Below are positions 45,301 to 53,506 of a DNA stretch of 64,000 nt, piece by piece. A model generated the notes under the pieces. The model was not told the DNA's origin, made no database searches, and saw only the letters and a list, made by a program, of their open reading frames with translations. Made by a program: the position numbers and the translations under genes. This DNA comes from Leishmania mexicana MHOM/GT/2001/U1103 (Eukaryota > Euglenozoa > Kinetoplastea > Trypanosomatida > Trypanosomatidae), in assembly GCF_000234665.1 (NCBI RefSeq), contig NC_018321.1:38594-102593 (forward strand), written 5' to 3'. How positions within the stretch are numbered: the first letter of the stretch is position 1; the number at the start of each line of letters is the position of its first letter.

Positions 45301-46319
45301 GCAGGTTCCGTCAGCGGAAAGGATGTAGCGCTCGATATAATCTGCCCGTCTACAGGCGTCAGCTTCCCAGCCATCGCAAGGTCGTAGTACACCTGGAATG
45401 TCATCTGCTGCAGCGCAAAGCAGGTCATGATGTACGCCGACGACGTACGCGGGTCCGTCAGCACAGCCTGCAGGAGCCCCGCAACCTGCTCACCAGGTAT
45501 TCCCCAGAGTATGATCACCTGCGGGTGCGTGTCCGCCATCGCGTCGAAGGCGTCCTTGTCAAAGCCAGTTTTCTTCGGCGAGTACGGCACGGAGTACACC
45601 GCCGGCGGGTCGAGCGAGAGAGACGTCATCACCTCCACAATGTGCTCGTGCTCGAAGCTGCCGAACCACTCGCCCGTCAGATACATGAACGCCGTGCGGC
45701 GAGCGCGGAATGTATTGGCTATGTGCTTTACCATTGCCATGATCTCCAGCCGCGGCTCCGCGCGCGTGAAGTACAAGTTCTCGTTCCACACACGCAAAGC
45801 ACTAGACCCGGTGAACGGGCCCAGGAACATCAGCCCGCTGCTCTGAATCTCAGGGCTGCTCATCAAGGCACCAAGGTACGTGTCAGAGTACGGCCCAATC
45901 ACGCCAAGAAGCGACGGGTAGTCTTTGAGCGCCTTCTTCACGACCGCTACAATGTCCGACAGGTCTACCTTCGGGTCCGGTTCAATGATCCTGATGGGGC
46001 GGCCGCCAGCGGCGGTGTAGCTAGCCGCGTGCAGCGCGGAGTCGATGCCCAGCCACAGAGCCTTTGCATGATTCGCACTGTAATCACTCAACGAGTACAT
46101 GGCGTTCAGCAGGTACACAGGCTCGTCCGACGAGATGTGGGCACCCTCAGCCCACGCCGTAGGCGCCGTGGATACGGCGAGCGTCAGTGCGCCGACAATC
46201 AGCAAAGTTCCAGCCAGGAGTCGCGAGCATCGGTACGCATGTCGCTGCTTCACACAGCCGGCCACGCCACCTGCGCCGCACCAGCAAGCGCGGCGCGGAT
46301 GGGTCGTGTCTGCGTACAT
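42327..46319 (-). CDS. Receptor-type adenylate cyclase AC6 (shortened tail)
   Basis: Predicted 1330-aa receptor cyclase, the first of the array in transcription order. Signal/anchor 34-57; ectodomain to about 890; membrane span about 897-921; catalytic Asp 944, Lys 983, Asp 987, Asp 1080, Asn 1087, Arg 1091; the trypanosomatid-type insert lies about 1014-1056. It shares the receptor N-terminal half and upstream region with AC4. Two ectodomain blocks differ, and after the motif AEPSAMR the tail switches to a different ~22-residue end that lacks the last ~80 residues of AC2-AC4. All catalytic residues are present, so the shortening should not abolish activity. The start is the first ATG after the conserved splice acceptor at 46448. 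Confidence 0.95.
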   Translation of the reverse strand: MYADTTHPRRACWCGAGGVAGCVKQRHAYRCSRLLAGTLLIVGALTLAVSTAPTAWAEGAHISSDEPVYLLNAMYSLSDYSANHAKALWLGIDSALHAASYTAAGGRPIRIIEPDPKVDLSDIVAVVKKALKDYPSLLGVIGPYSDTYLGALMSSPEIQSSGLMFLGPFTGSSALRVWNENLYFTRAEPRLEIMAMVKHIANTFRARRTAFMYLTGEWFGSFEHEHIVEVMTSLSLDPPAVYSVPYSPKKTGFDKDAFDAMADTHPQVIILWGIPGEQVAGLLQAVLTDPRTSSAYIMTCFALQQMTFQVYYDLAMAGKLTPVDGQIISSATSFPLTEPASIHLKVFRAQMGEYMVKTDRVDASLWADEAKAVRQYGPWVREAPPSDSDAYVNNFFNEHPCVTQLMIAGWISGSLIAQTVEEESWIADRTAYRKYIFAQQRYIIGEDFVLGDYGGPCGSLAEFLGAVCYCNQGGHSAVLSRLDEAVWTIIDRSGVSFTQKQCYSDETTLPRPLNFLTLIFEQQPLLAHVGMNVNKSIAALFEYIEPNETTANVATLNVTDTTPQALHDALTTKYTTDVILGTLARGVNVGEYLVPSPLYPRPHLVEPLRNYVYLMPTLEQQMFVLYAKLSVVRGVTSIDSTVHVIMHGYPSDELANITAVLYKSAATFNYKNPIVTAVPSTETVGSALVRRRINFVLAVTAADVADIVDFLVKAVSSIVVIVFDDLVIQYPTLVTALKSKPASVQARVITFSNLPLWSDTSESAHAASPLLTVFHAALPNPSQHTPGSLAAVITGSFCATMRRLTDTVDSTSLTGMIYREGSVSTRGVPFGAFQWGCTTTPTESLCVHQNYGAQGIVMLSVQRMLDPTVPMLSSPMTPTMEYSPRLGSHALTPAQRAGVIAGCVVGGVVLITTCTLILCCCIDSRDNDAAPKDGDEPVTLVFTDIESSTALWAALPQLMTEAIAAHHRVIRQLVKKYGCYEVKTIGDSFMIACKSAHSAVSLACEIQTKLLRHDWGTAALDSAYREFELARVDTLDDYVPPTAQLSEEEYAALWCGLRVRVGIHTGLADIRYDEVTKGYDYYGDTSNMAARTEAVANGGQVIATEAAWWALSNDERAGIAHTAMGPQGLRGVPFAVEMFQLNAVSGRRHAALRTEIEAIVPDETATETASSAAGALLSSVGTMNGPAAGVAFVLVSCFAPYPVAQRVRELQPLLSKWGVGAPPRSCAVSEEDYCQGLVNRLAVRITTVLQARQQMRNNEAGVSGDIQNFISSGLLNPFLGEGSFVADGARARHSGLTAVPPSAEPSAMRGQLVFRKPPERPAAFNVCDKH

Positions 46320-46447
46320 TGTATGGTGCGGCGAGCCGCGACAGTAGTTCGCAAAGAGGAGGCAGTGGGAGCGTCTGACAGTCCGGCAAAGAGCGGGAGG
46401 GAGCGGGAGGACCGACCCGGATGAGGGCGGCGGGGAGGCGAGAGGCA

Positions 46448-46470
46448 CTGGTCAACAGCAAGAAAAGGAA
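46448..46470 (-). promoter_or_regulatory. Candidate trans-splice acceptor of AC6
   Basis: AG at complement 46448-46449 preceded on the minus strand by a T/C-rich tract. No ATG lies between it and the start codon 128 nt downstream. Confidence 0.45.
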
Positions 46471-47418
46471 GCGATGAAGGCCAATCGCCCACGCACGCAG
46501 AGGGTGAAGGCGAGGGAGAGCTGCGGACACGGGCGGGCCAGACCCGCAAGAGAGGCGGAGAGGGAAAACGGGGGAGGGCAGAGAGGGGGTGGCGAAACAC
46601 CTCCTCAGCAGCCAACACCAGACAAGCGACAGCTGAAAGGAAGCGGAAAGGAATACACGAGGGTCGGTCTCGGACTTGTCCGGGTGCGTGCGCTCCCTTG
46701 CAGTCGTTGTGCTGAACACAAGGGAATACTCCCTGCTCCCTCGCCACCGCGTGAAGAGAGAGAAGAAAGCGGGGGAGGGACGGCAAAGGGGAAGGAGTTG
46801 CAAGGAGGCCATCGGCGAGTCGCCACATCCGTCTCCATCGATCCGCCCTCCGGGCGTGTGTGCGCGGTCAGGCCGACTACACCGAGGCCATGCCGGCAGG
46901 GGCCGAGCGCGTCGGCCATACAAGAGCACACACACGCACATACGCCTGTGCGTGCGCACGGGCGGGGGTGCGGCGCTACACGTCCTTCCAGCGTACGGTG
47001 CCACCGGGTGCGGACATGCAGGGGGCCCCCGGGGGGGGGGGGCGAGAGCTACATTCTGGGCGCACGGACAGCAGACATAACGAGAGACAAGGGGCCGTGC
47101 GGTCACCGTCGCCCATCCGCAGCCGGAACGGAAATGAGAAGGAGCACTCACGGGCAGAGCAAAGAGCGCGCCGCCACCGGGCATCGGGGGAGCGGCCCCA
47201 TCGTCCCCCCGATGCCGTCGCACCGCCGTGTCCCGAGGAATGCGTGCGGGCGTGAGTGCATGGCGTACACAAAGGAAGGAATAAGCATGGTGTCCGCAGC
47301 GACCCGTGCCCGCTCGCGTGGCGGCGTCGAGCAGGAGATCAGGCGCGTGGGTCCCGAGAGTCAGCGAGCGAGCGAGAGTTGGTCGCCAGCACCCCCTCTC
47401 CAAGGCGCGCCGTCAGCG
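46449..47418. repeat. Cyclase upstream repeat, copy 3 (AC6)
   Basis: Same sequence as upstream of AC5 until GCCGTCAGCG, where it abruptly gives way to unique DNA. The segment 46716-47418 recurs in direct orientation at 56416-57117. A run of 12 G at about 47031-47042 varies to 11 in the distant copy. Confidence 0.95.
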
Positions 47419-49095
47419 CCATGAATTTGTTGGTACTTCAGAATGTCGATTTCGTTGGGTAGTGGCTTCGTTAGTTGGGTGAGCGGGGAAACGGTAATGG
47501 AATGGAAAGAGGAAGGCGTGACAGAAGGGAGAGTGGCGTGTCCGAATACGGGAAAGAGGGAGGAAAGAATAGGATGAGCGAAAGCGGGAGAGCCCTACGA
47601 GGAAATAAATGTAACCAGCATTAAGGATGTTGAAACAGCGCCTGCTGTGGTTCTCGCATGCCCTGTCTTCTCCCCCAGACAACGAGAGATCCACACCTCC
47701 GCCCTCGAGACTCCCCGGCCCTGCCACAGGCCAGCCGTCGCGTGGCGCGACGCAGCCCTAGACACACGCCGGTACAGCAATGCGCCAGCTCCGCCACCGG
47801 CGCACGGCCTCGCCATCGAGCTCCACCCACACCCCACTCCGCAGGCCGCCTCACAGCCGCTCCCGCCATGCCGGCCACCGCCCCTCGTGCACCCTCCCCC
47901 CCCCGCCTCGCGGTGGCGCAGGCTCCCTCCACCAGTGGGCAGCGAGGGCCGCGTGACAGATGCCTTCGAGCCACGCTGGCGCTCTGCTTGTCACGGCGGC
48001 GGCACAAGCGTGCTCGCGGTCGCAGGTCGCTCCGACGCCACGCCATCCACCACCTGACCGCCGACACCAGTCGCCGTGCATCGCTCTGACCCCCGCACGT
48101 CGTCGGTGCTCGACCCTCGTCGCGGCCACGAGCGGCCCGGCATTTAGCTGGGGGTAGGGCAGGGGCGGGACTGCCTGGCTTTCTCCCGCACGGAGAGGAG
48201 AGTGGGGGTGTGCTGGGGCGGTGTGGCCATGCACTGGGCCGGTGTGGCCCCCTTCATCCCCCACCTCGCTCACCTCACCGTCTCCTGTGATCCGGGAGCG
48301 CAAGCAGCAGAAGAAATAGCCAAAGATGGTGTCATGACGTGGGAAGTCTCTGGGGGTGGTGGACGCGTCTTGACGTCTTCGCAACGGAGGAAAGGCAGAG
48401 AGACGGGCTGGGTAAGAGGGAGAGCGAAGGTGCGAAACTCCTCCGCACTGCCGTTTCCGTAAACAGCAAAAACATGTTCGAAAAAATGAAGGCGTTGGGC
48501 ACATAAACACATATATACATATATATACAGTTGTAAGTACGTGTGTGCGTGGATACACATATGCGAAGGAAGGAGAGGAGGAGCAAGACGCGGACGGCTG
48601 AGAGAACGACGGAGACATAGAAAGGGTGCAAAGCTAAAGAGTCGCAGAGGATGGTCCAGTGCCGTCGCTGGTCGAGTGCGTGCGCCAGTGCACCTCCTCC
48701 GCTCACCAACACCCCGACAAAAAAAAAGCAGAAGACGGTCTCCAATACGCGTGCAAAGGAGGAGAGAACGAGGTTTGTTGACGTGGGTGCGAAACATGAA
48801 AAGCGCCTCCATAACCGCACGGACGCACATCCACACGCACACACACGTAGACGATGAGGTGCTGTGTTCCCCTTTCCTGTGTGAGCTGCCGCGGGCATTC
48901 TTTTCCTTGAGGGGCAACAACCCCGAGAGTAGAAGGCTTGCACACACACACACACACGTGAGAGCGAAACAGCCACACATGCACCCAAGAGCACCCCCTA
49001 TCATCAGACAGCAACAGCAGCACGCATGTGTTCACGAACAAGGCCACACACATCACCACCCCATAAAAATGGAGAAGAGCAGCATGCCACCTGCG
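47419..49095. other. 3' UTR and intergenic region of the 668-aa gene
   Basis: No gene recognised. It holds a probable SIDER element (47640-48290), a TA-rich stretch at about 48508-48530, and an A-rich zone around 47590-47630 that could be the end of the retroposon. Confidence 0.6.
47640..48290 (-). mobile_element. Probable SIDER2-like retroposon in the 3' region of the 668-aa gene
   Basis: GC-rich block of about 650 bp, very unlike its purine-tract flanks. Read on the minus strand it resembles the Leishmania SIDER2 family and ends toward an A-rich segment. It has sense orientation in the 3' region, the usual location for these elements. Bounds and family name are from memory of the family, not from a search. 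Confidence 0.55.
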
Positions 49096-51102
49096 TCACG
49101 CATCAATATCATCGACGGCGATGAGTCGCTTCACCGACACACCAAACGCAAACGATGGCCCCCACTCCGCCGGCCGTACAAAGGCCTCGTCGCGGTCCTC
49201 TTCGTGGGTGTCAGCGGCATCGAAGCGAGCGCGCTTGCCGTGACAGCCACCGCTGCTCTCAACAGCGGCGGCGGCGGCCCCGACTCTCACTCCATTTGGC
49301 TCCTCCTCCATCGTCCTCAGCTCGCCGCACCGCCCGTAGCGGATCGACACAACCTCAAACTCCATCTCGATGTCCTCCTCTTCGTCCCACACGGCATCCT
49401 TGTCGGGCTCGCCAAATACAGTGGTGAGTCCACCGAGGCTCAGGCTCTCGCGTGTCTCAGCGTCGACCCAGGCAGCGCCGCTCAGACGGCTGAACGCAAG
49501 GCACGAGGAGGAGCTGGGTCCCTGATGCAGCGTGAGCAGTGATGGCGCGTTGCTGTGCACCAGCCGCACGCCGACTGCACCTGAAGCTGTAGATCCGGTC
49601 GACTCTGATGGGGCTCCAAGATGCGTAGCCACCTCCGCCGGGCCGCCGCAGTGCACCGCGAAGGCGATGAGCCCGCACTCCTCCACGAGACATTGGAGCA
49701 GCTTCGACACGAAGAAGGGCAGCACCGCACATGACAGCGACAGCGCTGATGCGGACGAGGACGTTGGAGGAACGGTGAGGTAAGATGGCGTTGAGGGAAT
49801 GAGGCGCCAAATGTAGCGGCGGGCGACAACGGCCTGGCGTGTCGGTTGCCTCGCCGCCGACGTCGCCGACAGCGATGACGACGGAGGCTGGTCTTCCTGA
49901 GCAAACACGGGTGCCTCTTCGACGATTCGACCGACTTGATGGAAGCGCGTAGCGCCCTGGAAGGGCATCGATGACATGAGCGAGATGTGAAAGCCGGAAA
50001 GGCCCGAGCCGGTTTGAGCCACTCTGCTCAGCACCTCACGCGCCCCTGCCGAAACGTTGTCGAGGGTATTCGCAGCGTCGCCAGCACCGCTAGTGAGTCC
50101 CTCCTTGTTCCCCTCCCGGTTACTTGAGGACGGCGAGAGCAGCGGTAGGTTCACCAACGCATCCCACACCGCCCACACTGGGTTGACATCTCCAGGAATC
50201 AGCTGAAGCGGCTCCGCCATGAGCGCTGCCCCGCCAAGCCAATCCAACCTCACCCCAGCACCGGTGCGGCAAGCCGCCGTTAAATGCTTCTGCGTTATCC
50301 GAGAAGAAGAGATGAGGCAGACAAGCAGTCGACCCCTCTCCACGCACAGCAGAGCGCTGAGATCTTTCCACGATGGATGGCCCAGAAGGCGCGCATAGAA
50401 GGTGTGGTGCGTAATCATACCATCACCGATTGTAGCAGCGCAGGCGCCGGATGCAGCGTTCTCCATGGTCACGCACGCCTGCCGCAGCGCACTGAAGCGT
50501 CGGAAAGCGTCGTGTAGTGCCTGAACGTATGCCCCGTAAGTCAGCTGAGAGTGGCCAGATGCGGCTGACGAAGCACCACCTTGATTCGGCAGCAATGGCG
50601 CCATCACGCTCTCCGAGAGTGTTGCACAGTTGCTGAGGTGGTATACGCTGCCAAAGCGCTCGGCGACGTCGTGCAGGCGGCGCTGAATTTGCGCCATACG
50701 CGCCATCGTTGTGGTAGGATTGCGCAACAGCATCCCACCAGACGCCCCTGCCTCGTCTGAGATCGGCAATGCCGGTGTTCGCGCACTACACTCGACGGAC
50801 ACATCTATGCGAACCTCAAACCGACTGAGAATGCCGTAGTAAGGCACCGACGGAAACGTACTTCGACCTGATTTGGCTGCTACGGGGCGTGTCTGCTGCG
50901 CAGCCGCCAGAAGCGTTGGAAGGTCCGTCAACTGCTTTGCAGCGGCGCTGGCGCCGATTCCGTACGACAGTGATGCTCGAGTGCCGCCGTCGCCGGGTGC
51001 AGGGGCTAGAATAGGGTATCGCACCACCGATGGGGCGGGGGTGTCATCGGCGAGGCTCCTGCCCTGCCGAAAGCCAACGCTGCTACTCTGGAAAATGTTC
51101 AT
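49096..51102 (-). CDS. Conserved-looking hypothetical protein, 668 aa
   Basis: I do not recognise this protein. Frame length and codon use fit a real gene. There is no signal peptide or membrane span. Residues to about 130 are variable. A more structured part follows (about 130-300), including a helical stretch and hydrophobic segments such as LSALLCVERGRLLVCLIS. Ser/Ala-rich linkers come next, then a second hydrophobic stretch with VLPFFVSKLLQCLVEECGL. Near the C-terminus an acidic patch (DEEEDIEMEFE) is followed by a basic GKRARFD motif that could be a nuclear signal. The start is the first in-frame ATG; a GTG eight codons upstream is not expected to be used. Confidence 0.8.
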   Translation of the reverse strand: MNIFQSSSVGFRQGRSLADDTPAPSVVRYPILAPAPGDGGTRASLSYGIGASAAAKQLTDLPTLLAAAQQTRPVAAKSGRSTFPSVPYYGILSRFEVRIDVSVECSARTPALPISDEAGASGGMLLRNPTTTMARMAQIQRRLHDVAERFGSVYHLSNCATLSESVMAPLLPNQGGASSAASGHSQLTYGAYVQALHDAFRRFSALRQACVTMENAASGACAATIGDGMITHHTFYARLLGHPSWKDLSALLCVERGRLLVCLISSSRITQKHLTAACRTGAGVRLDWLGGAALMAEPLQLIPGDVNPVWAVWDALVNLPLLSPSSSNREGNKEGLTSGAGDAANTLDNVSAGAREVLSRVAQTGSGLSGFHISLMSSMPFQGATRFHQVGRIVEEAPVFAQEDQPPSSSLSATSAARQPTRQAVVARRYIWRLIPSTPSYLTVPPTSSSASALSLSCAVLPFFVSKLLQCLVEECGLIAFAVHCGGPAEVATHLGAPSESTGSTASGAVGVRLVHSNAPSLLTLHQGPSSSSCLAFSRLSGAAWVDAETRESLSLGGLTTVFGEPDKDAVWDEEEDIEMEFEVVSIRYGRCGELRTMEEEPNGVRVGAAAAAVESSGGCHGKRARFDAADTHEEDRDEAFVRPAEWGPSFAFGVSVKRLIAVDDIDA

Positions 51103-51925
51103 GGATGGCGATGCGTCTTCATTCACGTCTCAGCACGTCGTTGACTTCGCCACGCACCTGTCGTGGTGCATGCAGCAAATGTAAGGTGTGGGCACCTCAG
51201 CGGGTGCGTCTCAGCACACAAGCACTGACGTCGTCGCATCATATCGTCGGCGTGAGTAGCGAGAAGAGACGAGGGAGGCGATAAAGGCGTCCCATCGCGC
51301 GATGGGAGGGGAGTGTGCGGGAGGATGATGCAGACAAGCAGGCGCCGAGGAGAAGGGTGTGAGAGCAAGCGCCTAAGCACGACCTGAAGGACAGGCATGA
51401 GGAGGGCTGAACCGCCTTCCTCATAACATAGGCACCGACCTCAAGCTTTGCTGAGCAGTGAAAGAAAACAAGCTCCACAGATGGCCCCCCCGTCCCTGGC
51501 ACCGCGCCATCGCCGCTTCAGCGGCCACGTGAGAGGTGCCACGCGCACCATGGCGCGCGTAAGAGAAAGAGGGAGGGGCGGGTGGTTGAAGAGGTGTGCG
51601 CGCATCGCACAGAAGCCGAGGAGGGAGAGAAGAGGCGCGCACAAGAGTATTACAGGGCACGTGTCTCTGCGCGACATATGCACGTGGTGAGTGCGTCGGT
51701 ATGCGCCAGGTGTGTGTGCGTGTGAGTGGGAGAGAGGGAGGGAGGCACGTTTACGCTCTTGTGCGTGGCTGACTGCACAAGAGGAGCAGGGCGCAACAAC
51801 ACCGACGAAAGAACACGAAAACCAGGAGCAACGGGAAGCGGCACATCAACGGCCGCTTCAGCGAAAACACGGTGAACAGAATACATACATGTATGCATAT
51901 GTGTGAGTGAGGTAAGAGAGGGCCA
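51103..51925. other. Intergenic region between the coiled-coil and 668-aa genes
   Basis: About 820 bp with no gene. Polypyrimidine tracts on the minus strand (plus-strand purine runs near 51610-51640 and 51727-51746) could serve trans-splicing of the downstream gene. Confidence 0.6.
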
Positions 51926-53506
51926 TCACAGCGGGGCAGTCTCCACCCTCGCCCGCTCCCATCTCTTCGTGCTGTCTACCCGGTCACGCCACCCAGCCTC
52001 AGGCCGACCCACGACAACAGAAAGATGCTCTCGCAACTCGCGAATGCGGGTGTCAATTCGCACAATCACCGTATCCGTCTCACGCAACGCGCCGCTGCTC
52101 CCCTCCACCAGTGACAACCGCTCTGTCTCCAGACGATGAAGCTCGCGACTGGTGCGCTCCACAAAGTCGCGAAGGATTTCCGTGTTCTGCGCTGGTCGAA
52201 GCAGCGCATTAGTCGCAGCTCCAACATTCGAGGACGGGGTGGAGGATGATAAAGCTGCGGTGCCAGTGGCTGACGGCCCCTCGAGATCCTCGCGGCCAGC
52301 GTGGGACGGCGGCCGCTGCGAAACTGATGTCGGTAGAGGCGGCGGTGAGGCGTTCTCTGTGTGACGGCGCAGTTGCTCCCGTCGGCGTGCCAGTGCACCC
52401 GTCAGTCTTCTGTTCTGCTCCTCTAGCTCACGGCACCGCTGCTGAGCTGCAGCCATGTCTGACGCATGCCGCTGCGCTTGCCTCTCTAGCTGCAGCTGGT
52501 GCTCAGTCTCCCACTGAGCGCGCAGCTGCTCCACCGAAAAAGATGAGGATGCAGTCCCACCCATTGCAGTTGCAGTGGCGCCGCCGCTAGTGGAGCCAGA
52601 GGATGTCAGCTGCTGCGTACGGTATCGACTGAAGGCCTCATAGAGGGACAAGTACTCCTGCTGCGCCAGCCGCTGTCTCTCGTCTGCACGCCGCGCCTGC
52701 GCCTCTGCTGCCTTCACCCGTTCCTCCAGTAGTCGTGCGCGGTGAGCAATGGTGTCGTTGGCCAGCCGCACCTGCGCCCGCACCTCATCCTCGACACGCT
52801 GCTGTGCGTCGAGTAGCTGCTGCCGCATGCGCCGCACTTCCTTTTCCATGTCGGACACATGCTGCTGCCGCTCTGTCAGGCGCGTCTCCTCTGCCTGCAC
52901 CGCCTCCTCGCGAAGCGCCACTGCCGTGGTGCGCTGCTGCAGCGCCACCCGCGCCTCCCTCTCCCGTCGCTTCACGAGTCGCTCGAGATCGGCGAATGCA
53001 GCGCTCCTCTGCTTCTCAAGCTCTTTGCGGAAGCGGTCTGCTTGCACGGCTTTCCACAGCTCTAGGTCCCACGCCGCGCGGTACTCGACCGTGTCGCGAA
53101 CGTCATGCGCTGCCGCTGCAACCGGTGTTCTTGACTCTGCGGAGAGGGAGGGAGTATTGTCCGTGGCGGCGAAGCGGACTGCGGTGGGACGTGAGAGCAA
53201 CTTCACGCCTGAGGCTGCCGCAGCACTCCCTCTCTTCAACGGAGTGTCTGGAGGCGACAAGCTGCGTCCTGTGACTGTCAAAGAAGGTTCTCGAGATCGC
53301 GGATTGGTGTGCGTCGACGTGGTGTGCCCGTGAAAACCGTCGTCAGGGAGCAGGACATGCTGCGAGGAGCCCCGTCCTTGTCCTCCAGTACAGCTAATGT
53401 CATCATCGCTGCCACGGCTACTGCCGCCGTTGCCGCTATCGCTACCCATCATCCCCGAAGAAGCCTGGCAACTGCCGTCAGAGCGATTTTCGGCGCCGCC
53501 ACCCAT
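51926..53506 (-). CDS. Coiled-coil protein resembling the C-terminal half of CEP120
   Basis: Predicted 526 aa. Residues 1-135 are low-complexity (Ser/Gly/Thr). About 141-300 form a long coiled coil opening with EYRAAWDLELWK, followed by Arg/Glu/Gln-rich heptads. A linker leads to a second coil (about 340-390) and a conserved-looking C-terminus (about 442-500) with a Leu/Glu-rich helix and the pattern D-x-x-I-x-x-I-D-x-x-I-R-E-L. The opening E-x-W-K segment and the C-terminal D..I...D..IREL pattern closely resemble the ends of the coiled-coil region of CEP120, a centriole/basal-body protein. The C2 domains of CEP120 are absent. A basal-body role is inference; a generic coiled-coil protein is the alternative. 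Confidence 0.75.
   Translation of the reverse strand: MGGGAENRSDGSCQASSGMMGSDSGNGGSSRGSDDDISCTGGQGRGSSQHVLLPDDGFHGHTTSTHTNPRSREPSLTVTGRSLSPPDTPLKRGSAAAASGVKLLSRPTAVRFAATDNTPSLSAESRTPVAAAAHDVRDTVEYRAAWDLELWKAVQADRFRKELEKQRSAAFADLERLVKRREREARVALQQRTTAVALREEAVQAEETRLTERQQHVSDMEKEVRRMRQQLLDAQQRVEDEVRAQVRLANDTIAHRARLLEERVKAAEAQARRADERQRLAQQEYLSLYEAFSRYRTQQLTSSGSTSGGATATAMGGTASSSFSVEQLRAQWETEHQLQLERQAQRHASDMAAAQQRCRELEEQNRRLTGALARRREQLRRHTENASPPPLPTSVSQRPPSHAGREDLEGPSATGTAALSSSTPSSNVGAATNALLRPAQNTEILRDFVERTSRELHRLETERLSLVEGSSGALRETDTVIVRIDTRIRELREHLSVVVGRPEAGWRDRVDSTKRWERARVETAPL

Noticed and set aside
49096..53506. Idea that the 668-aa and CEP120-like proteins are a split CEP120 (N-terminal C2 half plus coiled coil)
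   Set aside because: The gene order would be inverted for a simple split and I cannot see C2-domain strand patterns in the 668-aa protein.
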